Part shown: piece by piece, positions 1-8,315 of the stretch
Numbering within the stretch: the stretch's first letter is position 1
How the letters are laid out: each line of letters opens with the position of its first letter
The notes under the pieces: model-generated
The model's database searches: none
Seen by the model: only the letters and a program-made list of their open reading frames with translations
What the model was told of the DNA's origin: nothing
Program-made: the position numbers and the translations under genes
Assembly (NCBI RefSeq): GCF_001006805.1
Contig: NZ_LN811365.1
Coordinates: 21,736 to 85,735, forward strand
From: Microvirga massiliensis
GTDB lineage: Bacteria > Pseudomonadota > Alphaproteobacteria > Rhizobiales > Beijerinckiaceae
DNA length: 64,000 nucleotides
Direction: 5' to 3'

Positions 1-1
1 T

Positions 2-3000
2 CTCGGCCAAGCCATGCAGCTCGAGATCGAAGGGCGCCCACTGCGCGGGGAATTCCTTCGGATCGGCAAGGTCGTGAACACAATGGTCGGTCAGCTCGGC
101 TCGTTCGCGAGCGAGGTCAGCCGGGTCGCGAAGGAAGTCGGCATCGAGGGAAAGCTGGGCGGTCAGGCCCAGGTCAAAGGCGTTGCCGGTACCTGGAAGG
201 ACCTCACCGACAACGTGAACATGATGGCCGCCAATCTGACGGGTCAGGTGCGCAATATCGCCGAAGTGACGACGGCCGTCGCGAATGGCGATCTCTCGAA
301 GAAGATCACCGTCGACGTGAAGGGCGAGATGCGGGAGCTGAAGGACACCATCAACACGATGGTGGACCAGCTCAACTCCTTCGCGTCCGAGGTGACGCGT
401 GTCGCGCGCGAGGTCGGCACGGAGGGCAAGCTCGGAGGCCAAGCCCAGGTGACAGGCGTCGGGGGAACGTGGAAGGACCTCACCGACAACGTGAACATGA
501 TGGCCGCCAATCTGACGAGCCAAGTGCGCGGAATCGCCGAGGTCGTGACCGGCGTCGCAGAAGGGAACCTGACACGCAAGCTGACGGTCGAGGCAAAAGG
601 CGAGATTGCCGCCCTGGGCGAGACCATGAACGGCATGATCGATACCCTCGCGACCTTCGCCGATCAGGTCGTGAACGTGGCGCGCGAGGTGGGAATCGAG
701 GGCAAGCTCGGCGGACAGGCGCGCGTGCCCGGTGCGGCGGGCCTCTGGCGAGATCTTACTGACAACGTGAACATGATGGCGGCGAACCTGACGGGTCAGG
801 TGCGCAATATCGCCGAAGTGACGACGGCCGTCGCGAATGGCGATCTCTCGAAGAAGATCACCGTCGACGTGAAGGGCGAGATGCGGGAGCTGAAGGACAC
901 CATCAACACGATGGTGGACCAGCTCAACTCCTTCGCGTCCGAGGTGACGCGTGTCGCGCGCGAGGTCGGCACGGAGGGCAAGCTCGGAGGCCAAGCCCAG
1001 GTGACAGGCGTCGGGGGAACGTGGAAGGACCTCACCGACAACGTGAACATGATGGCGGCGAACCTGACAGGTCAGGTGCGCAACATCGCCGAGGTGACAA
1101 CGGCCGTAGCAAACGGCGATCTCTCGAAGAAGATCACCGTCGACGTTCGGGGAGAACTCCTCGAACTCAAGAATACCATCAATACGATGGTGGACCAGCT
1201 CAACTCCTTCGCCTCAGAGGTGACGCGTGTCGCGCGCGAGGTCGGCACGGAGGGCAAGCTCGGAGGCCAAGCCCAGGTGACGGGTGTCGGCGGCGTCTGG
1301 AAAGGCCTGACCGACAACGTGAACATGATGGCGGCGAACCTGACCGGCCAGGTTCGCAACATCGCGGAGGTGACGACGGCCGTCGCGAATGGTGATCTCT
1401 CGAAGAAGATCACCGTCGACGTTCGGGGAGAACTCCTCGAACTCAAGAATACCATCAATACGATGGTGGACCAGCTCAACTCCTTCGCCTCAGAGGTGAC
1501 CCGCGTCGCCAAGGAGGTGGGATCGGAGGGCAAGCTCGGTGGGCAGGCTCAGGTCAAAGGCGTCGGCGGCACCTGGAAAGGCCTCACCGACAACGTGAAC
1601 CTCATGGCCGCCAATCTGACCGGGCAGGTCCGTGGGATCGCCGAGGTGGTGACGGCCGTTGCCCAAGGTGATCTTTCCAAGAAGATCACCGTTCTCGTCG
1701 AGGGCGAGATGCTGGAGCTGAAATCGACCATCAACACGATGGTGGACCAGCTGAACTCGTTTGCCTCCGAGGTGACCCGCGTTGCCCGCGAGGTCGGCAC
1801 GGAGGGAAAGCTCGGCGGGCAGGCCCAGGTGACGGGCGTCGGCGGAACGTGGAAGGACCTGACCGACAACGTGAACATGATGGCCGCCAATCTGACCGGC
1901 CAGGTTCGCAACATCGCCGATGTGACGACTGCCGTCGCGAACGGAGATCTCTCAAAGAAGATCACCGTGGACGTGAAGGGCGAGATGCTGGAATTGAAGT
2001 CGACCATCAACACGATGGTCGATCAGCTCAATTCCTTTGCGTCCGAGGTTACGCGGGTCGCGCGTGAGGTCGGCACGGAAGGGAAGCTCGGCGGGCAGGC
2101 CCAGGTCAAAGGCGTGGGCGGCACCTGGAAGGACCTCACGGACAACGTGAACATGATGGCGGCGAACCTGACGGGTCAGGTTCGCAACATCGCCGAGGTC
2201 ACGACGTCGGTCGCCAGCGGGGATCTCTCGAAGAAGATCACCGTGGACGTCAAAGGCGAGATGCTTGAGCTCAAGAACACCATCAACACGATGGTGGACC
2301 AGCTCAACTCGTTTGCCTCCGAGGTCACACGCGTCGCGAAGGAAGTCGGCACGGAAGGCAAGCTCGGCGGCCAGGCGCGCGTGGAAGGCGTCTACGGGAT
2401 CTGGCGGGATCTGACCGACAACGTGAACCAGCTTGCCGCCAACCTGACCAATCAGGTTCGTGCAATCGCCGAAGTGGCGACGGCCGTGACCCGGGGCGAT
2501 CTGACCCGCTCGATCACGGCAGAAGCGCTCGGCGAGCTTGCAGCCCTGAAAGACAACATCAACGAGATGATCCGCAATCTGCGTGATACGACGCAGAAGA
2601 ACGCGGAGCAGGACTGGCTGAAGACCAATCTCGCCAGGTTCACGCGGATGCTGCAAGGCGAACGCGATCTCGTGACGGTCTCGAACCTAATCCTGTCCGA
2701 AATCGCACCTCTGGTGAATGCGCAACGGGGCGTATTCTACAGCGTGAACAACGATGCCGGGGAGCCCGCGCTCGAACTCGTGGCATCTTACGCCTTTACC
2801 GAGCGCAAGAACCTCTCCAACCGCTTCCGGCTTCGCGAAGGTCTCGTCGGCCAAGTTGCGTATGAGAAAAAGCGCATCCTTCTGACGAATGTCCCGCCGG
2901 ACTATATCACGATCAGCTCGGCTCTCGGGGAAGCCCCGCCGCTCAATATCATCGTCCTACCGGTGCTCTTCGAGCAGGAGGTGAAGGCCGTCATCGAGCT

Positions 3001-5434
3001 TGCATCCTTCAGCCGCTTCTCGGACACGCACCAATCCTTCCTGGACCAGCTGACCGAGTCGATCGGGATCGTGCTCAACACGATTGCCGTCAACATGCGG
3101 ACAGAAGGACTCCTGAGGCAGTCGCAACTCCTGACCACGGAGCTACAGAGCCAGCAGGAGGAGCTCAAGAAGACGAACGACCGGCTCGAGCAGCAGGCTG
3201 CAAGCCTGCGCGAGTCGGAGGAACTCCTGCGGCAGCAGCAGGAGAAGCTCCAGCGCACGAACGAGGAGCTGGAGGACAAGGCCGGGCTGCTCGAGCTGCA
3301 GAAGCAGGAGGTCGAGGAAAAGAATCGCGAGGTTTCCATCGCGAAGACCGCTCTCGAGGAGAAGGCGGAGCAGCTCTCTCTCACTTCGCGCTACAAGTCA
3401 CAGTTCCTGGCCAACATGAGCCACGAACTCCGGACGCCGCTCAACTCCCTGCTGATCCTCTCCAAGCTCCTGTCGGAGAATCCCGACGGGAATCTTACGG
3501 AGAAGCAGCGCGACTTCGCCAAGACGATTCACGCAGCCGGATCCGATCTCCTCGCTCTCATCAACGACATCCTCGACCTTTCGAAGATCGAGTCGGGCAC
3601 CGTCTCTCTCGAGGTCTCCACCGTGTCCCTCGGAGAGCTTACCTCGCATATGGATCGCACGTTCCGGCAGGTGGCGGAGGAGCAGCATCTCGACTTCCAT
3701 ATCGAGATCGATCCAAGCCTTCCCGGAACAGTCAGGACGGATTCGAAGCGCCTGCAGCAGGTGCTGCGCAATCTTCTGTCCAACGCCTTCAAGTTCACGG
3801 AGAAGGGCGGGGTCACCCTCAAGATCGGAACCGCCGAAGGATCGCCGCTGCGCGCAGGCACGGAATGGCTGGCTTTCTCGGTGATCGATACCGGGATCGG
3901 AATTCCCGAGGACAAGCAGCGCATCATCTTCGAGGCTTTCCAGCAAGCCGACGGCACGACGAGCCGCAAATATGGCGGCACGGGGCTCGGGCTGGCGATC
4001 AGCCGCGAGATCGCGCGCCTCTTGGGCGGAGAGCTCGTGGTCTCGAGCGCACCCGGCCGCGGCTCTACGTTCTCGCTCTACCTGCCGGTCCAGCCGCCGG
4101 CGACACAGGTCGAAAGCCATGGCCGGACGATCGATGGGCCGATTTCACTGGCCCGTCCCGATGCCCCGAAGGCTCTCTCGGCATCAGCGGACGATCGGCA
4201 TGCGATCTCGCCGGGTGACCATGTCGTTCTGGTCATTGAGGACGACGCCATGTTCGCGTCGGTCCTGTTGGAGATCGCGCGGGAGCAGGGCTTCAAGGGG
4301 CTGATCGCGACCGATGGCGCCGCGGCCCTGGCCCTGGCGAACAGGTACAAGCCCGACGCGATCACCCTCGATCTCGGCCTGCCCGACATGGATGGCTGGG
4401 CTCTGCTGGACCTGTTCAAGCACGACCCGCGCACCCGGCATATTCCGATCCATGTCATCTCCGTCGATGACCAGCGCAAGCGCGGTCTCCGAGCCGGAGC
4501 CTTCGGCTTCCTGGAGAAGCCAGTCGACCGGGACGCACTGCTGGCAGCCCTGTCACGGACGAAGGACTTCATCTATCGTCCCATCAAGGATCTCCTCCTC
4601 GTGGAGGATGATCCCAATCAGCGCATGAGCATCGCGGAGTTGCTCGGTGACGGAGGCGTCTCGGTGACGGGCGTTGAAACGGCGGAGCAGGCGCTCGAGG
4701 CCCTTAATGCGCGCCGGTTCGACTGCGCCATCATCGATCTCGGGTTGCCCGACATGCCCGGCATCGAGCTGATCGAGCGGATGCGCAAGGTGCAGGGTGG
4801 GGAGGAGATCCCGATCATCGTCTATACTGGCCTGGAACTCTCGAAGATCCAGGAGCGCACGCTCGAGCGGATGGCGTCGACGATCATCGTGAAAGGGGAC
4901 GGATCCTCCGAGCGCCTGCTCGAGGAGACCGCTCTGTTTCTGCACCGGGCACTTGCGGAGATTCCGCAGAGCCAGCAGATCATCGTTCCCCGGCACGACA
5001 CCTCCTCGCTTGAGGGACGTACCATTCTGATCATCGACGATGATGTGAGAAACATCTTCTCGCTCACCAGCGCTCTCGAGCAGCACGGAATGAAAACCGT
5101 CTTTGCGGAGAATGGACGGGACGGCATCGAGACGCTCGAGAGGACGCCTGACATCGACGCCGTGCTCGTCGATATCATGATGCCGGAGATGGACGGCTAC
5201 GAAACCATGAGAGCGATCCGGGGCATCCCGCGCCACGAGGATCTGCCGCTTATCGCCGTGACCGCCAAGGCCATGAAGGGTGATCGTGAGAAGTGCCTCG
5301 AAGCGGGGGCATCCGACTATGTCTCCAAGCCGGTCGATATCGATCAACTTCTGGCCGTGCTGCGGGTCCAGCTTGGAGCAAGCCGATCCGCGATTGCGGC
5401 GAACGGGTCCGCGGAGGATGAGTTGCGGATATGA
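2..5434 (+). CDS. Hybrid histidine kinase: HAMP array, GAF, HisKA/HATPase, three receiver domains (5' partial)
   Basis: The frame is open to the window edge, so the true start and any membrane or sensor part lie upstream; numbering here is from the ATG at 14. About nine HAMP-like units of 92 residues fill residues 1-870, each carrying variants of GDLSKKITV and DLTDNVNMMAANLT. A GAF-like domain (about 876-1035) and a Glu/Gln-rich coiled coil follow. The kinase core has an H-box with His1137 (SHELRTPLN), an N-box (NAFKFTEKG) and G-boxes (DTGIGIP, GGTGLGLAIS). Three receiver domains have acceptor Asp1453, Asp1575 and Asp1720. Soluble HAMP-array hybrid kinases are known as the fungal group III (Nik1) type and in bacteria. 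There is no DNA-binding output. The stop overlaps the next kinase gene as ATGA, suggesting co-translation and a shared phosphorelay (inference). Confidence 0.93.
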   Translation, partial: LGQAMQLEIEGRPLRGEFLRIGKVVNTMVGQLGSFASEVSRVAKEVGIEGKLGGQAQVKGVAGTWKDLTDNVNMMAANLTGQVRNIAEVTTAVANGDLSKKITVDVKGEMRELKDTINTMVDQLNSFASEVTRVAREVGTEGKLGGQAQVTGVGGTWKDLTDNVNMMAANLTSQVRGIAEVVTGVAEGNLTRKLTVEAKGEIAALGETMNGMIDTLATFADQVVNVAREVGIEGKLGGQARVPGAAGLWRDLTDNVNMMAANLTGQVRNIAEVTTAVANGDLSKKITVDVKGEMRELKDTINTMVDQLNSFASEVTRVAREVGTEGKLGGQAQVTGVGGTWKDLTDNVNMMAANLTGQVRNIAEVTTAVANGDLSKKITVDVRGELLELKNTINTMVDQLNSFASEVTRVAREVGTEGKLGGQAQVTGVGGVWKGLTDNVNMMAANLTGQVRNIAEVTTAVANGDLSKKITVDVRGELLELKNTINTMVDQLNSFASEVTRVAKEVGSEGKLGGQAQVKGVGGTWKGLTDNVNLMAANLTGQVRGIAEVVTAVAQGDLSKKITVLVEGEMLELKSTINTMVDQLNSFASEVTRVAREVGTEGKLGGQAQVTGVGGTWKDLTDNVNMMAANLTGQVRNIADVTTAVANGDLSKKITVDVKGEMLELKSTINTMVDQLNSFASEVTRVAREVGTEGKLGGQAQVKGVGGTWKDLTDNVNMMAANLTGQVRNIAEVTTSVASGDLSKKITVDVKGEMLELKNTINTMVDQLNSFASEVTRVAKEVGTEGKLGGQARVEGVYGIWRDLTDNVNQLAANLTNQVRAIAEVATAVTRGDLTRSITAEALGELAALKDNINEMIRNLRDTTQKNAEQDWLKTNLARFTRMLQGERDLVTVSNLILSEIAPLVNAQRGVFYSVNNDAGEPALELVASYAFTERKNLSNRFRLREGLVGQVAYEKKRILLTNVPPDYITISSALGEAPPLNIIVLPVLFEQEVKAVIELASFSRFSDTHQSFLDQLTESIGIVLNTIAVNMRTEGLLRQSQLLTTELQSQQEELKKTNDRLEQQAASLRESEELLRQQQEKLQRTNEELEDKAGLLELQKQEVEEKNREVSIAKTALEEKAEQLSLTSRYKSQFLANMSHELRTPLNSLLILSKLLSENPDGNLTEKQRDFAKTIHAAGSDLLALINDILDLSKIESGTVSLEVSTVSLGELTSHMDRTFRQVAEEQHLDFHIEIDPSLPGTVRTDSKRLQQVLRNLLSNAFKFTEKGGVTLKIGTAEGSPLRAGTEWLAFSVIDTGIGIPEDKQRIIFEAFQQADGTTSRKYGGTGLGLAISREIARLLGGELVVSSAPGRGSTFSLYLPVQPPATQVESHGRTIDGPISLARPDAPKALSASADDRHAISPGDHVVLVIEDDAMFASVLLEIAREQGFKGLIATDGAAALALANRYKPDAITLDLGLPDMDGWALLDLFKHDPRTRHIPIHVISVDDQRKRGLRAGAFGFLEKPVDRDALLAALSRTKDFIYRPIKDLLLVEDDPNQRMSIAELLGDGGVSVTGVETAEQALEALNARRFDCAIIDLGLPDMPGIELIERMRKVQGGEEIPIIVYTGLELSKIQERTLERMASTIIVKGDGSSERLLEETALFLHRALAEIPQSQQIIVPRHDTSSLEGRTILIIDDDVRNIFSLTSALEQHGMKTVFAENGRDGIETLERTPDIDAVLVDIMMPEMDGYETMRAIRGIPRHEDLPLIAVTAKAMKGDREKCLEAGASDYVSKPVDIDQLLAVLRVQLGASRSAIAANGSAEDELRI
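68..2590 (+). repeat. 276-bp tandem repeats encoding the HAMP array
   Basis: Roughly nine in-frame units with a 276-bp period (92 codons) encode the HAMP array. Bases 236-504 and 788-1056 (units two periods apart) are identical over about 269 bp, and 1118-1224 matches 1394-1500 exactly over 107 bp. Other units differ at many synonymous sites. Identity at the DNA level beyond what protein constraint needs points to recent gene conversion or unequal crossing-over inside the array. Confidence 0.85.
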
Positions 5435-7479
5435 CCGATCTGACGGAGTGGCAGGGCGGTTCGGTCGATCCTGCTCTGCCGCGACCCCTGGTTCCTCCGC
5501 TTGGGCTCGTTACGGCCAAAATCCTCATCGTCGATGATGATCCGAAAAACCTGCTCGCAGTGGAGGAGATGCTCCGTGCGCCGGGGCTCGAGATCGTCAC
5601 GGCCCAGTCCGGTGAGGCGGCCCTGCGCTGTGTCCTGCGCGACGATTTCGCAGTCATCCTTCTCGATGTGCAGCTACCGAGCATGGATGGCTACGAGGTT
5701 GCCACCCTGATCCGGGGACGGCCGAAGACCTCACGCGTGCCGATCATCTTTCTCACCGCCTATAACAAGGAGGATCTGCACGTCTTCCGTGGGTATACGG
5801 CGGGTGCGGTCGATTACGTCTTCAAGCCGATCGAGCCGATCATCCTGAAGTCGAAGGTCAACGTCTTCGTCGACCTGTTTCGCAAGACCGAGGAAATTCG
5901 CCGGCAGGGTGAGGAGGAACGGCGCCTTCTCATGGAGAACCTGCGGGTGCGCAGCGAAAAACTCCGGGCTGAGCAGGATCTCCGTCGGCGCGAGGAACAC
6001 CAGTCCATCGTCCTGCGATCTCTGCCAGTCGCCCTTTACACGGCAGGTCTCGGCAACGATCGGCGCAAGCTTCGGTTCACGAACCCGAAGATCAAGGACA
6101 TCACCGGCTTTTCTCCTGCAGCGTTCTTCGAGGACGAGAGCTTTTGGGAGTCACGACTGCATCCGGATGATCGGGAGCGGGTTCTCGGCCAGCTCGCCTC
6201 GGCCGAACAGGACGACTCGCTGGCGATCGAGTATCGATGGCGCTGCGCAGATGACGTCGACCGCCACTTCCTCGATCAGACGGTCCTGATCCGCGACGAG
6301 AGCGGCAGGCCACGCGAGTATTTCGGCCTCTGGTTCGATGTCAGCGAGCGGAAGCAACTCGAACAGAAGCTTCTGCATGCGAGCAAGTTAGAAGCCGTGG
6401 GTCGGTTGACGGGCGGAATCGCACACGACTTCAACAACATGCTGAGCGTGGTGATCGGGAATCTCGATCTTCTCCAGAGGAGCATCGAGGGTAACGAGAA
6501 GGCTCTTCGGCGGACACGACTCGCCATGGACGGCGCCCAGCGCTGTGCGGATCTCACTCACCGGCTGCTCGCCTTCTCGCGCCGCCAGCCCCTGCAAGCC
6601 ACCGTGCTCGACCTGAAGGCACTCATGCCGGGATTGCTCGAATTGATGCAGCGGACTCTCGGGGAACGGATCAGGGTCCAGCTGGAATCGAGCGACGACC
6701 TGTGGCCCGTCCGGGTTGATCGCGTCCAGCTCGAAGCAGGGCTGATCAACCTCGCCGTCAATGCGCGGGACGCCATGACCGAGGGCGGCGACCTGCAGAT
6801 CAGGCTGGAGAACAAGGTGTTTCCCGAGGCCGAGGATCCGGGCGGAGAATGCGTGATGATCTCCGTCACGGATACCGGGGAGGGCATGTCGCCGGAGGTA
6901 AAGCAGCGCGTCTTCGAACCATTCTTCACCACGAAGGAGAGCGGAAAGGGAACAGGCCTCGGGCTCTCGATGGTCTATGGTTTCATTCAGCAATCTGGCG
7001 GCCGCGTCGAGCTCGAGAGCGCGCCGGGACAGGGCACCACGATCCGCCTTATCCTTCCACGGGCGGTGGGTGAGGTGGATCGCGCCATGGAGCCTGTCGC
7101 AGACGTTGCGGAGCCGTTCGGCCAGGGGCGCAAGGTCCTCGTGGTCGAAGACGACCCGGCCGTCCGCCAGGTTGCCGTCTCGACCCTCAAGTCGCTCGGA
7201 TTCCAGGTGCAGGAGGCCGAAACCGGGGATGATGCAGCGCGCCTGCTGCAACGCGACGGCGAGATCCTGCTCGTGCTGAGCGACGTGCGAATGCCGGGAG
7301 ACATGACCGGTATCGACCTCGCTCGGCTCGTCAGGCAGGAGAGGCCGTCCGTGCGCGTGCTGCTCACGACCGGATATGTCGAAGGCGATTCGACGGTCGA
7401 CGACGTGGACCTGCTCTACAAGCCGTATCGCGCCAACGATCTGGCAGAAAAGATCCAGTCGCTCCTCCGCGCCGCCTGA
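5431..7479 (+). CDS. Hybrid histidine kinase REC-PAS-HisKA-HATPase-REC
   Basis: This is a 682-residue cytoplasmic kinase starting inside the stop of the upstream kinase (ATGA). It has an N-terminal receiver domain with Asp79 (LLDVQLPSMDGYE), a linker helix, a PAS domain (about 190-310, ending FDVSERKQLE), an H-box with His332 (GRLTGGIAHDFNN), an ATPase domain (NARDAM, DTGEGM, GKGTGLGLSM) and a C-terminal receiver with Asp618 (LSDVRMPGDMTG). The GGIAHDFNN H-box and single C-terminal receiver are typical of alphaproteobacterial PAS hybrid kinases. The N-terminal receiver could take phosphate from the upstream kinase (inference). No membrane segment and no output domain are visible. Confidence 0.92.
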   Translation: MTDLTEWQGGSVDPALPRPLVPPLGLVTAKILIVDDDPKNLLAVEEMLRAPGLEIVTAQSGEAALRCVLRDDFAVILLDVQLPSMDGYEVATLIRGRPKTSRVPIIFLTAYNKEDLHVFRGYTAGAVDYVFKPIEPIILKSKVNVFVDLFRKTEEIRRQGEEERRLLMENLRVRSEKLRAEQDLRRREEHQSIVLRSLPVALYTAGLGNDRRKLRFTNPKIKDITGFSPAAFFEDESFWESRLHPDDRERVLGQLASAEQDDSLAIEYRWRCADDVDRHFLDQTVLIRDESGRPREYFGLWFDVSERKQLEQKLLHASKLEAVGRLTGGIAHDFNNMLSVVIGNLDLLQRSIEGNEKALRRTRLAMDGAQRCADLTHRLLAFSRRQPLQATVLDLKALMPGLLELMQRTLGERIRVQLESSDDLWPVRVDRVQLEAGLINLAVNARDAMTEGGDLQIRLENKVFPEAEDPGGECVMISVTDTGEGMSPEVKQRVFEPFFTTKESGKGTGLGLSMVYGFIQQSGGRVELESAPGQGTTIRLILPRAVGEVDRAMEPVADVAEPFGQGRKVLVVEDDPAVRQVAVSTLKSLGFQVQEAETGDDAARLLQRDGEILLVLSDVRMPGDMTGIDLARLVRQERPSVRVLLTTGYVEGDSTVDDVDLLYKPYRANDLAEKIQSLLRAA

Positions 7480-7523
7480 CGGACAGGGCTGGCTCGCCTC
7501 GATCGAGGAGGACGGGGCCGAGC

Positions 7524-7546
7524 CGGGAGGCTATATCGGCCTCCCG
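7524..7546 (+). terminator. Hairpin after the kinase operon
   Basis: A perfect 8-bp stem (CGGGAGGC with GCCTCCCG, 7-nt loop) lies 45 bp after the second kinase stop and before the GST gene. No U-run follows, so it may be a weak or Rho-assisted terminator. Confidence 0.45.
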
Positions 7547-7574
7547 CCCTGAAAGGGCTGTCCGGTCAGGCGTC

Positions 7575-8207
7575 ATGATTCTCCATTACTACCCCGGCAA
7601 TGCGAGCCTTCTGCCCCATTTCATGCTGCGTGAGATCGGCAGGCCTTTCGAACTGCGCCTCGTCGATCGCACTCGGAACGAGCAAAAATCGGCCGAATAT
7701 CTCCAGCTCAATCCGGGTGGGCTCATCCCGACGCTCGTCGACGGAAGTCTCGTCCTGTTCGAGACCGCGGCGATCGCACTGCATCTCGCGGACAAGTACC
7801 CGGATGCCGGCCTTGCACCGCCTTTCGGCTCGTCCGACCGAGCCCAGTTCTACAAGTGGATGGTTCATCTCACGAACACGCCTCAGGCCGAGTTCCGGGC
7901 CTGGTTCTATCCCCACGAGCATGTCAGCGACGAAGCCGCAGCGCCGAGCGTGAAGGCGGCCGCCGAAATCCGCCTTCAGGCCATGTTCGCGCGGATCGAG
8001 GCGCAACTGGGCGAAGGGCCCTGGCTTTTGGGTGAGCGCTTCTCCGCCGCGGATCTGTTCCTGTTCATGCTGATCCGATGGGGGCGTTCCATGGAAGTTC
8101 CGCCGCGCAGCCGTGCAGGGCTGATGGCGCTCGCGGAACGGGTCCTCGAGCGTCCCGCCGTCCAGGAAACGCTTGCGGCCGAAGGTATCGAATCGCCCTT
8201 CGTATAG
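7575..8207 (+). CDS. Glutathione S-transferase family protein
   Basis: A 210-residue protein of usual GST length. The N-terminal thioredoxin-like half begins ILHYYPGNASLLPH, followed by the substrate-loop NPGGLIPTLVDG with the cis-proline and then ETAAIALHLADKYP, which carries the glutathione gamma-glutamyl binding Glu-Thr/Ser position. The all-helical C-terminal half contains LLGERFSAADLFLFM, the N-capping box. Family members conjugate or reduce substrates with glutathione in the cytosol; the specific substrate cannot be read from sequence. The gene stands alone between the kinase operon and a P-type ATPase gene. Confidence 0.9.
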   Translation: MILHYYPGNASLLPHFMLREIGRPFELRLVDRTRNEQKSAEYLQLNPGGLIPTLVDGSLVLFETAAIALHLADKYPDAGLAPPFGSSDRAQFYKWMVHLTNTPQAEFRAWFYPHEHVSDEAAAPSVKAAAEIRLQAMFARIEAQLGEGPWLLGERFSAADLFLFMLIRWGRSMEVPPRSRAGLMALAERVLERPAVQETLAAEGIESPFV

Positions 8208-8315
8208 AGCCTTCGAGGGGCTCAGGGGTCGAACATCCCGGCCAAGCCGATAGAGTCGACCCTCACCGCACGGCTCGTTGCCCCCAGCCGCGTCCGGTGC
8301 CCAAGTCCATCACCG

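Noticed and set aside
68..2590. CRISPR array or satellite
   Set aside because: The regular repeats are in-frame 92-codon units without spacers, and encode HAMP domains.
244..2656. Several long minus-strand frames opposite the HAMP array
   Set aside because: They repeat with the same 276-bp period as the array and have no ribosome sites or family likeness; they are shadows of the repeated coding strand.
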